Origin: Adhaeribacter terrigena
GTDB lineage: Bacteria; Bacteroidota; Bacteroidia; Cytophagales; Hymenobacteraceae
Length of the DNA: 64,000 bases
Assembly: GCF_016623615.1 (NCBI RefSeq)
Contig: NZ_JAEHFX010000010.1
Span: 1-64,000 of the forward strand
Direction: 5' to 3'
Below the pieces are notes generated by a model, which ran no database searches, had not been told where the DNA came from, and worked only from the letters and a program-made list of their open reading frames with translations. Below are positions 52,379-60,355 of this stretch, piece by piece (position 1 is the stretch's first letter; each line of letters opens with the position of its first letter). The position numbers were made by a program, and so were the translations under genes.

Positions 52379-52597
52379 ATGAAAAAGCAACTAATATATA
52401 CGGGTCTGTTGGTTTTTCCAGCCTTTATCATTTTAGGAAACCAAAATTTCCAGGGAAACCGGACCGAAAAAATAGCGAATAAAGCATCTTTTAAACCTGA
52501 TTCGAACTGGAATGAAAGAAATGAAATCAACTGGAACCGGGATGGAGAAAATAAAACCGGCCGGCCGATAATTTATTTCTGGGAAGAACAAGTCTGA
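52379..52597 (+). CDS. possible 72-residue exported peptide
   Basis: From the ATG at 52379 a Lys start (MKKQLIYTGLLVFPAFIILG) gives a signal-peptide-like or anchor stretch of about 18 hydrophobic residues, then a hydrophilic Asn/Glu/Lys-rich mature part ending IIYFWEEQV. The frame extends to 52298 without added character. No homologue is recognised. The signal-like start supports a real gene, but coding evidence is limited. Confidence 0.45.
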   Translation: MKKQLIYTGLLVFPAFIILGNQNFQGNRTEKIANKASFKPDSNWNERNEINWNRDGENKTGRPIIYFWEEQV

Positions 52598-53047
52598 ACC
52601 CGATAGTAACATTAATTAACACCGGAATTAGGATTATTTACCCAACAGCGGTAAAAGTCTACCAAATGATCTGATTAAATCGCTTATTCCACTGCATACT
52701 ATTGAACTAACCGGTTTAACAAATGGTATAGCAAAGAAATTAAGAAGAGCAGGCAACCAAAAGGTTACAACCTGCATCTTTTTAAACAGAAACCCCTAAT
52801 CTGATAATATAGTTTGTTTGTTTTAGTTGGGTTGAACAGTTTGTCAGTAGCGCAGGTCTGAACAGCCTGCGCTATTTTTTTGTGGTTATTTTGGTTTATG
52901 AATATGGCGGCGCGAGCTTGCTGCTCCTTCTTTTTAGCTGAACGGAATGAGCAGGTAGGAGCAGATAAGGAGTTATTATTTTGATCATGCGGAAAATCTG
53001 TCGCCGCTTCTAAGCTAAACGCTTACCATATTCGGGTGTCAAATAAC
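52598..53047. other. gene-free stretch with terminator and a GCGCGAGCTTG repeat
   Basis: A hairpin at 52848-52882 (TAGCGCAGG pairing CCTGCGCTA, then T's) looks like a terminator. GGCGCGAGCTTGCTGCTCC at 52908-52926 is close to the inner arm of the paaC-paaD spacer at 30245-30262. No gene is seen. Confidence 0.6.
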
Positions 53048-54514
53048 CTAAACCTCCTTCGGAACTGCCTTCAATTCTTCCGCTTCTTCTTTATTTAAAA
53101 CTACAATCGGCTCCAGGTTCAGCTTCTTCCCTTCTTTCAATAAAAACGGATAAGCCGCCTCAAATTCATTCCGAATGTATCCTTCTAAAATTGCTTCCGT
53201 TAAGGCTTCCTTCAAAATTCCAACTTCTTTAGAAGGCTTCAGGTCGAAAGTTTTCATAATGATCTCGCCGGAAATTACCGGCTGGAAATTGCGGAGTTTG
53301 TCGCTTTCTTCTACCTGCTTCAGCTTTTCCTCTACCAGCCTGAAATTCTGCATGTAGCGCTTCACCTTCGCATCGTTTTTCGAAGTAATATCCGCGCCAC
53401 AAAGCTTCATCAGGTCATCAATATCATCGCCGGCTTCGAATAAAAGCCTTCTTACAGCCGAATCAGTTACGGTTTCTTTAACCAGTGCAATGGGCCGTAA
53501 ATGGAGGCGAACCAGCTTCTGTACGTAACGCATCTGTTCGTTCTGCGGTAGTTTCAGGTCGGCGAAAAGTTTGGGAACCATACGGGCGCCGCGGTCTTCG
53601 TGGCCGTGAAAGGTCCAGCCTACTTTATCGTTGAAGCGTTTGGTATCGGGCTTGGCAATGTCGTGCATAATGGCGGCCCAGCGGAGCCAAAGGTTGTCGG
53701 TAACTTCGGCCACGTTGTCTAAAACCTGCAGCGTGTGGTAGAAATTATCTTTGTGCGATTTGCCGTTTTTGGTTTCCACGCCGTAAAGCTCCACCATTTT
53801 CGGGAAGATCAGTTTAAGCAAACCGGTATTGAAAAGCAGCTTGAAACCGTAGCTTGGCTTTTTTGCCAGGATAATTTTGTTCAGTTCGTCGGTAATCCGC
53901 TCTTTGGAAATTATATTGATGCGTTCTTTATGATCTACAATGGCATCGTAGGTATCCGCATCGATGTCGAAATTCAGTTGGGTAGCAAACCGGATGGCGC
54001 GCATCATGCGCAGCGGATCGTCGGAAAACGTAATGCCCGGCTCCAGCGGCGTTTTGATCATTTTCCGTTTGATATCGCCAAGCCCATCAAATTGATCAAT
54101 TAATTGTCCGTAAGAATTTTTATTCAGGCTGATTCCCAAGGCATTAATGGTAAAATCGCGGCGTTTCAGGTCGTCTTCAAGCGTGCCGGCTTCCACTTCC
54201 GGCTTCCGCGAATCAGACCGGTATGATTCTTTTCTGGCGCCCACAAACTCCACTTCCCAATCTTCCGCCCGCAGCATCGCCGTTCCGAAATTCTTGAACA
54301 CGTTTACTTTGGGTTTGTGCGGTAATTTCTCCGCTACTTTTTCGGCCAATTCGATACCGTTTCCTACACAAACTACGTCAATATCTTTGGAAGGACGCTT
54401 CAAAATCAGATCCCGCACAAAACCACCGATCACGTAGGTTTCTACTTTCAATTCGGCGGCGGCTTCGGCTACAGTTCCAAAAATTTTATGATCGGGCAGT
54501 TCAACGGTTTGCAT
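53048..54514 (-). CDS. cca: CCA-adding tRNA nucleotidyltransferase with HD domain
   Basis: About 488 residues. Adds or repairs the 3' CCA of tRNAs, which fits the two tRNA-Lys genes here that lack an encoded CCA. The class II nucleotidyltransferase motif YVIGGFVRDLILKRPSKDIDVV (about 29-50) has the metal-binding DxD, RRDFTINALGISL (about 138-150) and the DPLRMMRAIRFATQLNF helix follow. The HD domain has HDIAKPDTKRF near residue 295. It starts at ATG with a TTG codon just before. Poly(A) polymerase I relatives look alike, but the HD domain and the absence of a second copy in view favour CCA addition. Confidence 0.88.
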   Translation of the reverse strand: MQTVELPDHKIFGTVAEAAAELKVETYVIGGFVRDLILKRPSKDIDVVCVGNGIELAEKVAEKLPHKPKVNVFKNFGTAMLRAEDWEVEFVGARKESYRSDSRKPEVEAGTLEDDLKRRDFTINALGISLNKNSYGQLIDQFDGLGDIKRKMIKTPLEPGITFSDDPLRMMRAIRFATQLNFDIDADTYDAIVDHKERINIISKERITDELNKIILAKKPSYGFKLLFNTGLLKLIFPKMVELYGVETKNGKSHKDNFYHTLQVLDNVAEVTDNLWLRWAAIMHDIAKPDTKRFNDKVGWTFHGHEDRGARMVPKLFADLKLPQNEQMRYVQKLVRLHLRPIALVKETVTDSAVRRLLFEAGDDIDDLMKLCGADITSKNDAKVKRYMQNFRLVEEKLKQVEESDKLRNFQPVISGEIIMKTFDLKPSKEVGILKEALTEAILEGYIRNEFEAAYPFLLKEGKKLNLEPIVVLNKEEAEELKAVPKEV

Positions 54515-54520
54515 CAAAAA

Positions 54521-54549
54521 AAACGGTAGGGTTTTAAACGAAAAAAGTC
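54521..54549 (+). repeat. 29-base element upstream of cca
   Basis: AAAACGGTAGGGTTTT, six bases, GAAAAAAGT, starting a few bases from the cca start codon. Confidence 0.65.
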
Positions 54550-54583
54550 AGAAGTTAGAAGGCATCATCTTATCAAATTTTCC

Positions 54584-54724
54584 GGTCATCCTGAGCCTGT
54601 CGAAGGAACTAACTGGTACTCCTATGGAATTTGAGCGAAGCAATAAATTCCTTACTCAATATTCAAGTTAGTTTTCGTGCGGGTTCGGTACGCGTTAGTT
54701 CCCTCGGCTTCGCTCGGGATGACC
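54584..54724. repeat. 141-base element with GGTCATCCTGAGC-type inverted ends
   Basis: The left end (54584-54613, GGTCATCCTGAGCCTGTCGA...) and the right end (54694-54724) are imperfect inverted repeats of about 30 bases, both closing with GTTAGTTC or its complement. It lies between cca and the Sua5 gene and has no open frame. It looks like a small non-autonomous repeat of MITE or REP type. Confidence 0.65.
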
Positions 54725-54776
54725 AGATAAATTAAAAAAGAAAAACTTTCTTTATTCTGACTGCAAAACTACTCAA

Positions 54777-54805
54777 AAAACGGTAGCGAAATCGGGCAAA
54801 AAACT
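54777..54805 (+). repeat. 29-base element overlapping the Sua5/YrdC stop
   Basis: AAAACGGTAGCGAAATCGG, then CAAAAAACT. The last bases overlap the TAG of the minus-strand gene at 54804. Confidence 0.5.
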
Positions 54806-55376
54806 ATTCCCGGATCACTTTTAGACTGCCGTCTGGGTGCAATTGCACGATTCTTGAAGGCTGGGCGGTAATTTCCTCTTCCTGGCGCCAGGTTACCACG
54901 TAGTCTACTTTCTGTTTAATGCTCTCCGGAATGCCCGAAAAACTGCCGCTGGTTTGTTCGCCGCTCATATTAGCCGAAGTAGAAACAATGGCCCGTTCAA
55001 ATTGCCGCGTCAGCCGGTGACAAAATTCATCGTTTGGAATTCTTATGGCTACGCTGCCATCGTTGGCCAGCACTTCCGGAGGCAAATTCTGGGTTTCAGA
55101 AAAAATGAAGGTGGTAGGCCGTTCCTGGTTTTCCAGATGGCGTTCAAAGTTTTCGGGCAGGTTTTTCACGTAGCGCTTCAGCATTTCCACGTCCGCTACC
55201 AGCAGAATAAACGGTTTATCTTCCGGGCGTTCTTTTACCTGGAAAACCTTTTTTACCGCCGCCGCATTTTCCGCATCGCAGCCAATGCCCCAAACCGTAT
55301 CGGTCGGGTACAAGATCACGTTGCCGACCAAAAGCTCGTCTACTACCCGCTGAATTTCTTTTATTTCTTTGCTCAT
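54804..55376 (-). CDS. L-threonylcarbamoyladenylate synthase family (Sua5/YciO/YrdC)
   Basis: 190 residues from the ATG at 55376; the frame extends to 55508 only through non-conserved sequence. The YrdC fold makes threonylcarbamoyl-AMP from threonine, bicarbonate and ATP for tRNA t6A modification. Family stretches are GNVILYPTDTVWGIGCDA (about 18-35), VFQVKERPEDKPFILLVAD (about 44-62), PTTFIFS, VAIRIPNDEFC and IVSTSANMSGE (about 140-150). The length fits TsaC/YrdC without the Sua5 C-terminal domain. YciO paralogues cannot be excluded. Confidence 0.88.
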   Translation of the reverse strand: MSKEIKEIQRVVDELLVGNVILYPTDTVWGIGCDAENAAAVKKVFQVKERPEDKPFILLVADVEMLKRYVKNLPENFERHLENQERPTTFIFSETQNLPPEVLANDGSVAIRIPNDEFCHRLTRQFERAIVSTSANMSGEQTSGSFSGIPESIKQKVDYVVTWRQEEEITAQPSRIVQLHPDGSLKVIRE

Positions 55377-55462
55377 CGTTTTAGCTCGTTTTGGGTTTGG
55401 ATACGGAAGAATTTGGTGGTGGTTGAAGGGAATTTGGCGGAAAGGTAAGATTGAGATTTTGA

Positions 55463-56389
55463 CGTCATTCCGAGCGAAGTTGAGGAAACCTATAGGGAAG
55501 GAAAACACTCTAATTTACAGTGAAAGTTTCAGTTAGATAATGATTCCATTCACGACCAGAATAATCAACAACTTTTATTTTCCCCTCAATGGAAAACTTT
55601 TCCAACTGATTTGGTACAGTCCGTATAATAAAAATTGGCCCTGATTTTATAATAGCACGAGGTATTCTTTCCTTTGAGATTGTATGTTTAACAACTAAGC
55701 TATCAAAATTAAATTCTAAAGTATTTATTTTATCGTTTGACACTTGAAAAGTAGCATATACAGCGTCGCCAACTTTAAAATTTTCACCATTTAGAAATAA
55801 CTCTATTTTCTTTCCTACCCATAAAGGCATAAAATAATCGGTTGTACTTCCGACTTTTGTAGCCAATTCAGTTTGAATTGCTTCTTCAGCCTTTAAAGTC
55901 CAGAAAAATAGATCAAGGTGATTTAATGTATCAGATGAATTTAAAACTAATTGCTTATTTCTTATTAGTTGTTTCGAAATTTGACCTCCTTCATCAAAAA
56001 TTTGATTATAGGAATTAGAAACTGTATCTGAATACGCAAGTAAACTTTCTCTATTGTGCTCTTTAACAACACTATCTCTTAAACTTTCAAGTTTCTGTGA
56101 ATATGCTAAAACTCTAAGATCTGAAGATCTATTACCTTCTTTCTTAACTGCCTTATAAATGTAAGAGGTTAGATTATTAAGTGTGTTTTGTGATTCTAAA
56201 ACAACAAATTTGGTAATTGAATCACTATCTTCATTATTCTGACACGAAATTAGAGTTAAAAGGACCCCTGAAATTAAAAACAGCTTTTTCATCATATAAA
56301 GATAGCTCTAATTGGTTTTTAAATATTTTATAGAAATCTTATTAAGACTAAAAGCACCATAAGTTTCCTCGGCTTCGCTCGGAATGACG
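55463..56389. mobile_element. putative cassette: inverted repeats around one AT-rich gene
   Basis: CGTCATTCCGAGCGAAG... at 55463-55489 and its reverse complement at 56363-56389 agree at 25 of 27 bases. They enclose one minus-strand gene whose DNA is clearly more AT-rich than either neighbour. The same repeat type (GTCATCCTGAGC) borders gene-free elements at 54584 and 58745. No transposase is encoded, so any movement would need help in trans. Confidence 0.5.
55510..56295 (-). CDS. AT-rich putative lipoprotein inside an inverted-repeat bracket
   Basis: 261 residues. A signal with lipobox ending near Cys18 (LLTLISC) is followed by a helical part (about 25-140, with LNNLTSYIYKAVKKEG and YSQKLESLRDSVVKEH) and a beta-rich C-terminus (about 160-261, EGKIKVVDYSGREWNHYLTETFTVN). 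The broad layout recalls GldM-type periplasmic proteins, but I cannot place it in a family. Base composition is far more AT-rich than adjacent genes, and the flanking inverted repeats at 55463 and 56363 suggest acquisition by transfer. It starts with two consecutive ATGs, and a TATCTTTA box just before them suggests a leaderless message. Confidence 0.75.
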   Translation of the reverse strand: MMKKLFLISGVLLTLISCQNNEDSDSITKFVVLESQNTLNNLTSYIYKAVKKEGNRSSDLRVLAYSQKLESLRDSVVKEHNRESLLAYSDTVSNSYNQIFDEGGQISKQLIRNKQLVLNSSDTLNHLDLFFWTLKAEEAIQTELATKVGSTTDYFMPLWVGKKIELFLNGENFKVGDAVYATFQVSNDKINTLEFNFDSLVVKHTISKERIPRAIIKSGPIFIIRTVPNQLEKFSIEGKIKVVDYSGREWNHYLTETFTVN

Positions 56390-56471
56390 AAAAAGGAAAA
56401 GACACAAATAAAGCTATCCTTTTCAGCCTAAAAACCCGATCAACAATTTAACCATTAAGCAATTCAACAAT

Positions 56472-56873
56472 TTACTTAATCTCCTGGCACAACTCCACCA
56501 AAACCCCGTTCGCCGTTTTCGGATGCACGAAGCAAACCAGTTTGTTATCGGCGCCGCGTTTGGGTTGTTCGTTCAGTAAGGTAAAGCCTTCGGCCCTTAA
56601 CCGTTCCATTTCGGCGTAAATATCTTCAACCTCGAAAGCCAAGTGATGAATGCCTTCGCCTTTTTTCTCCAGGAACTTGGTAATGGCGCTGTCCGGGGTT
56701 AAGCCTTCCAGCAGCTCGATCTTCGCTTCGCCCATCCGGAAAAAGGATGTATTTACGCCTTCAGAAAGCACTTCTTCCATTTTATAAGGCTCCGCGTTCA
56801 GCAGTTTGGTGAATAAAGCGTTGGCGGCGGCAAAATCTTTTACGGCGATGCCAATGTGTTCGAGGTTTTTCAT
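56472..56873 (-). CDS. mce: methylmalonyl-CoA epimerase
   Basis: 133 residues of the VOC (glyoxalase) fold; converts (2S)- and (2R)-methylmalonyl-CoA, linking propionate or odd-chain and branched amino acid breakdown to succinyl-CoA. Metal ligands fit His6 (LEHIGIAV), His76/77 (GEGIHHLAFEV) and Glu127 (GVLVELCQ). The length is typical. It is monocistronic, divergent from iscS with 111 bases between; no mutase genes are in the window. Confidence 0.93.
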   Translation of the reverse strand: MKNLEHIGIAVKDFAAANALFTKLLNAEPYKMEEVLSEGVNTSFFRMGEAKIELLEGLTPDSAITKFLEKKGEGIHHLAFEVEDIYAEMERLRAEGFTLLNEQPKRGADNKLVCFVHPKTANGVLVELCQEIK

Positions 56874-56898
56874 ATTATTTATATTGAATCTATTTTAG

Positions 56899-56950
56899 TA
56901 ATTTTGCGGCTACTAAACTAAAGAGCCGCCAATGTTGTTCTTTAGGCGGT
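56899..56950 (+). promoter_or_regulatory. iscS promoter box and leader with two competing hairpins
   Basis: TAATTTTG (56899-56906) matches the -7 consensus. It is followed by GCGGCT (56906-56911) able to pair with AGCCGC (56924-56929), while CCGCC (56926-56930) can instead pair with GGCGG (56945-56949). The two stems share bases and exclude each other. This could be a switch or chance GC-rich pairing. Confidence 0.35.
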
Positions 56951-56984
56951 AAAAATATAGATACGTAACCACATATTAGCAATT

Positions 56985-58199
56985 ATGCTGAAATTCCCGA
57001 TATACCTGGACAACAACGCTACCACGCCGATGGATCCGCGCGTGCTGGAAGCGATGCTCCCTTACTTTTCCGAAAAATTCGGTAACGCGGCTTCGCGCAA
57101 CCACGCTTTTGGCTGGAACGCCGAAGAAGCCGTAGATTATGCCCGCGAGCAGATCGCCGCGTTGATCAACTGTAACCCGAAAGAGATCATCTTTACCTCG
57201 GGCGCTACCGAAGCCGATAACCTGGCTATTAAAGGCGTTTTCGAAATGTACGCCTCGAAAGGTAACCACATTATTACCGCCGTTACTGAGCACAAAGCCG
57301 TTCTGGATAGCTGTAAGCACATCGAAAAACTGGGTGGCAAGGTAACTTACCTGAAAGTTGACGAAAAAGGCCTGATCGATCTGAAAGAACTGGAAGCTGC
57401 CATTACGCCGCAAACCATCCTGATCTCGATCATGTTCGGTAACAACGAAGTAGGCGTGATCCAGCCGATCCGCGAAATTTCTGCCATTGCCCGCAAACAC
57501 GGCGTACTGTTTATGTCCGATGCCACCCAAGCGGTTGGTAAAGTTCCGGTTGATGTGGAGGCTGACGGCATTGACCTGATGGCTTTCTCGGCGCATAAAA
57601 TGTACGGCCCGAAAGGCGTTGGTGCTTTGTATGTTCGTCGGAAAAACCCACGGGTTAAAGTTACCGCCCAGATGGACGGCGGTGGCCACGAGCGCGGCAT
57701 GCGTTCCGGTACCCTGAACGTTCCTGGCATTGTAGGTTTAGGCAAAGCTTGCGAGCTGTGCAAAAACGAAATGGAATCCGATACAGCCCGCATCTTAAAG
57801 CTGCGCGAGAAACTGGAAACCGAACTCCTGAAAATGGAAGAATCGTACCTGAATGGTTCGAAAGAAAGCCGTTTGCCGCACGTAAGCAATATTTCCTTTA
57901 AATACGTTGAAGGCGAAGGCCTGATGATGGGTATTAAAGACTTAGCCGTTTCTTCCGGATCTGCCTGTACTTCAGCTTCTTTGGAACCAAGCTACGTATT
58001 AAAAGCAATGGGTATGAGCGACGATTTGGCGCATTCTTCCCTGCGTTTCGGCCTGAGCCGTTTCACGACCGAAGAAGAAGTTGATTTCGCAATTGCGCAC
58101 GTTAAAGAAGCAGTAACCAAGCTCCGCGAAATGTCGCCGCTTTGGGAGATGTTCAAAGAAGGCATTGACCTGGAAAGCATCGAGTGGGCAGAACACTAA
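56985..58199 (+). CDS. iscS: cysteine desulfurase IscS
   Basis: 404 residues; pyridoxal-phosphate enzyme that takes sulfur from cysteine for Fe-S clusters and tRNA thiolation. It opens [29 protein letters not shown] and SVTEHKAV-like VTEHKAV (PLP-stacking His) follow. The Schiff-base lysine is in [11 protein letters not shown] (about residue 205), and the active-site cysteine is in [17 protein letters not shown] (about Cys328, matching E. coli). The size is full. It heads iscS-iscU-unknown-iscA; no iscR, hscA, hscB or ferredoxin gene is present, a common Bacteroidota reduction. Confidence 0.95.
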   Translation: MLKFPIYLDNNATTPMDPRVLEAMLPYFSEKFGNAASRNHAFGWNAEEAVDYAREQIAALINCNPKEIIFTSGATEADNLAIKGVFEMYASKGNHIITAVTEHKAVLDSCKHIEKLGGKVTYLKVDEKGLIDLKELEAAITPQTILISIMFGNNEVGVIQPIREISAIARKHGVLFMSDATQAVGKVPVDVEADGIDLMAFSAHKMYGPKGVGALYVRRKNPRVKVTAQMDGGGHERGMRSGTLNVPGIVGLGKACELCKNEMESDTARILKLREKLETELLKMEESYLNGSKESRLPHVSNISFKYVEGEGLMMGIKDLAVSSGSACTSASLEPSYVLKAMGMSDDLAHSSLRFGLSRFTTEEEVDFAIAHVKEAVTKLREMSPLWEMFKEGIDLESIEWAEH

Positions 58200-58321
58200 G
58201 AGATTAATTAAAAATTAAGAATTAATAATTAGAAATGTCCTTAAAACGCATTCGTTATTGATTCGGAATTATTGAAAGATTATTAATTGTTAATTATTCA
58301 TTATTAATTAAAAAAAGCAAA
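58200..58321. repeat. AT-rich word-repeat spacer (iscS-iscU)
   Basis: Two blocks of TTAATTAAAAATTAAGAATT-type words in opposite orientation flank a short unique middle. The last word ends ten bases before the iscU ATG. It parallels the paaA-paaB spacer. Confidence 0.55.
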
Positions 58322-58735
58322 ATGGCTTATTCAGATAAAGTTATTGACCATTACAGCAACCCGCGTAACGTAGGTACGCTGGATAAAAGCAAAAAAAGTG
58401 TTGGTACCGGTTTAGTTGGGGCTCCTGAGTGCGGCGACGTAATGCGCCTGCAGATCGAAGTGGACGAAAACCAGATCATTACCGACGCGAAATTCAAAAC
58501 CTTTGGTTGCGGTTCGGCAATCGCTTCTTCTTCTTTGGCTACCGAGTGGCTGAAAGGCAAAAGCGTTGACGAAGCGTTAACTATTGACAACATGGAAATT
58601 GTGGAAGAACTGGCTTTGCCGCCGGTTAAAATTCACTGCTCTGTATTGGCTGAAGATGCAATTAAGTCTGCGATCAACGATTACCGCGTGAAGAACGGCC
58701 TGGAGCCGATCGAGATGCCGAAATCGCACCACTAA
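58322..58735 (+). CDS. iscU: Fe-S cluster scaffold IscU
   Basis: 137 residues. All ligands fall at the same numbers as in E. coli IscU: Cys37 and Asp39 (APECGDVMRL), Cys63 (FGCGSAIASSS), His105 and Cys106 (PPVKIHCSVLAED). The chaperone-recognition stretch LPPVK is present even though no HscA/HscB genes lie here. It assembles the cluster with sulfur from IscS. Confidence 0.96.
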   Translation: MAYSDKVIDHYSNPRNVGTLDKSKKSVGTGLVGAPECGDVMRLQIEVDENQIITDAKFKTFGCGSAIASSSLATEWLKGKSVDEALTIDNMEIVEELALPPVKIHCSVLAEDAIKSAINDYRVKNGLEPIEMPKSHH

Positions 58736-58744
58736 TAACTATTT

Positions 58745-58838
58745 GTCATCCTGAGCCGTGGCGAAGGACCTTGTTTGATTTAGTAGTAAACTTTCTACTG
58801 GACACTGATAAGCTCCTTCACTATCGTTCAGGATGACG
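58745..58838. repeat. 94-base element with GTCATCCTGAGC-type inverted ends
   Basis: The left end GTCATCCTGAGCCGTGGCGA... (58745-58770) and right end (58813-58838, ...GTTCAGGATGACG) are imperfect inverted repeats. The element sits inside the isc gene run, between iscU and the next gene. Confidence 0.65.
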
Positions 58839-58889
58839 TTTTTTTTGAATTCTTTTCTGAATTTAATTATCACCTAAAACTTACCTGAA

Positions 58890-59297
58890 ATGGAAGTTAC
58901 TTCTGACGTTCGGGCGGAAATCGTTCGCCTGCAAGACCAGATCATGAATTACCTGGGCATGAACAGCTCAACCTTGCTGTTCGAGTACCGGGAACTTGAA
59001 GGTCGCACGCGGCTGGACCTGATCACTGTAAACCCGCGACACAGCCAGTCGTTCCTGTTTCATTCTGAAATCGGTTTGAATAAACTGGAAGCGTTGCGCA
59101 AAATGTGGGATTACGTGCAGAACTACCGCGACAAGGAAAGCAGTTTTACGATCCAGTGGATTGCGCGCGGCGAAAAAGAACTGAACACTTCGTATTTCCG
59201 GGCGGCTAACGTTTACAGCGCTTTAGATAAATTATATTACGGCCGGGATATAGCCACCATTACTGTTTTTAGTGTGGTGCTGAACCCGACCTCTTAG
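58890..59297 (+). CDS. conserved hypothetical protein in the isc run
   Basis: 135 residues, soluble, no signal peptide. I do not recognise the family. An N-terminal helix (DVRAEIVRLQDQIMNYL), strands (STLLFEYRELEGRTRLDLITV, SFTIQWIAR), a helix (GLNKLEALRKMWDYVQNYRDK) and the ELNTSYFRAANVYSALDKLYYGRD stretch suggest an alpha/beta fold. It lacks cysteines, so it is unlikely to carry a cluster itself. Position between iscU and iscA suggests an accessory role in Fe-S assembly, but the spacers of 154 and 160 bases weaken the operon claim. Confidence 0.7.
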   Translation: MEVTSDVRAEIVRLQDQIMNYLGMNSSTLLFEYRELEGRTRLDLITVNPRHSQSFLFHSEIGLNKLEALRKMWDYVQNYRDKESSFTIQWIARGEKELNTSYFRAANVYSALDKLYYGRDIATITVFSVVLNPTS

Positions 59298-59457
59298 CTT
59301 TAAGTTTTATTTTTAATGTTTCAGTCAGATTCATTCAGACTTCGCGTGGTAGTGCTGGCATCGGTTTTTAGTACCATACTGCCAAACGTAAGGAATTAAT
59401 AAAGGGCGCTTTTTGTTTATTTATCGAACAACGAGCAATGAATAACGAACAACGACT

Positions 59458-59784
59458 ATGATAACCGTTTCCGATAAAGCCAAAGAAAAAGTAGAAAAGC
59501 TGAAGAAAGACACCAATCTGGACGACACCTTTCGTCTTCGGGCTTCCGTAGCTGGTGGTGGCTGTTCCGGCCTCTCCTACCAGCTCGATTTCGACGATGA
59601 AGTCCGGCCGATGGATCAGGAGTTTGAAGATAAAGGCGTAAAGGTAGTGGTAGACATGAAAAGCTTCCTGTACCTGGCCGGCACCGAACTCGATTTCTCC
59701 GATGGCCTGAATGGCAAAGGCTTCTACTTCAATAACCCGAACGCCTCCCGTACCTGCGGTTGCGGCGACAGTTTTTCTGTGTAA
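59458..59784 (+). CDS. iscA: IscA/HesB family Fe-S carrier
   Basis: 108 residues; A-type carrier delivering clusters to target proteins. The three conserved cysteines are Cys36 ([11 protein letters not shown]) and Cys100 and Cys102 (RTCGCGDSF). The full usual length is present. The 160-base gap upstream ends with GAACAACGA-type words. ErpA and IscA cannot be separated from sequence alone. Confidence 0.92.
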   Translation: MITVSDKAKEKVEKLKKDTNLDDTFRLRASVAGGGCSGLSYQLDFDDEVRPMDQEFEDKGVKVVVDMKSFLYLAGTELDFSDGLNGKGFYFNNPNASRTCGCGDSFSV

Positions 59785-59798
59785 AAGCATACCGCTTT

Positions 59799-59844
59799 AA
59801 AGTAAAAAGCCCTTTCCTGCGTTCAGGAAAGGGCTTTTTACTTT
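59799..59844. terminator. strong terminator of the isc genes
   Basis: Arms of 21 bases (AAAGTAAAAAGCCCTTTCCTG and its complement) surround a four-base loop. It lies about 15 bases after iscA. Confidence 0.9.
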
Positions 59845-60064
59845 AACTGTTATCTGTATTTATTCAGCCGAGTGTGGTTTTGTTTCTCTAAACAGTTTTG
59901 TTTTTTGATTTAAGAAATTAATATACGGTTATTCAGTAGCAAACAAGATACTTTTCCCGGTAAAAACCATACCATTTTAAAAGCAATAACGCTTGTAATC
60001 AGTTGACTACAAGCGTTATTGCTTTATTATTGAGCGGCTAATGCAAATTAGCCATACTTAAGAT
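59845..60064. other. gene-free stretch with a 29-base element and a hairpin
   Basis: A minus-strand 29-base element at 59950-59978 (AAAATGGTATGGTTTT...GAAAAGT, core CG changed to TG) is followed by a 17-base hairpin at 59981-60024 (AAGCAATAACGCTTGTA and complement). The hairpin is placed to end transcription of the tiny frame at 60065-60148. Confidence 0.6.
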
Positions 60065-60148
60065 TTAGACATCCCGTTCGTGTGTAGGCATTTCACATAC
60101 AAACATCAGGGCGGCGGTAAGGGCGAAAATACAAGTAGCGACTATCAT
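60065..60148 (-). CDS. possible 27-residue membrane microprotein
   Basis: ATG at 60148 and TAA at 60065-60067 enclose 27 codons: MIVATCIFALTAALMFVCEM then PTHERDV, one hydrophobic helix and a short charged tail. A terminator hairpin lies directly downstream. No promoter box is clear, so it may be chance. Confidence 0.3.
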   Translation of the reverse strand: MIVATCIFALTAALMFVCEMPTHERDV

Positions 60149-60355
60149 AGCTCAGTTAGGTTAATGGATTGTGGTTCAATAAGTTTGTTTAGGTCTTATT
60201 ACGGGCATCGCTAAATTCGGCTAAACCTGAATGCCGGTTTTTGATAGGATATAAGAATTGTAATATAAAGAACTTATTTTGTTAACAAATACGCTGCCCC
60301 TCAAACTTAACCGGTCAATCAACTTAACATAAACTTCAAACCATACACCAAGCTA

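Noticed and set aside
55377-55508. 44-residue N-terminal extension of the Sua5/YrdC protein
   Set aside because: It covers one of the inverted repeats (55463) and lacks YrdC sequence; the ATG at 55376 fits the family.
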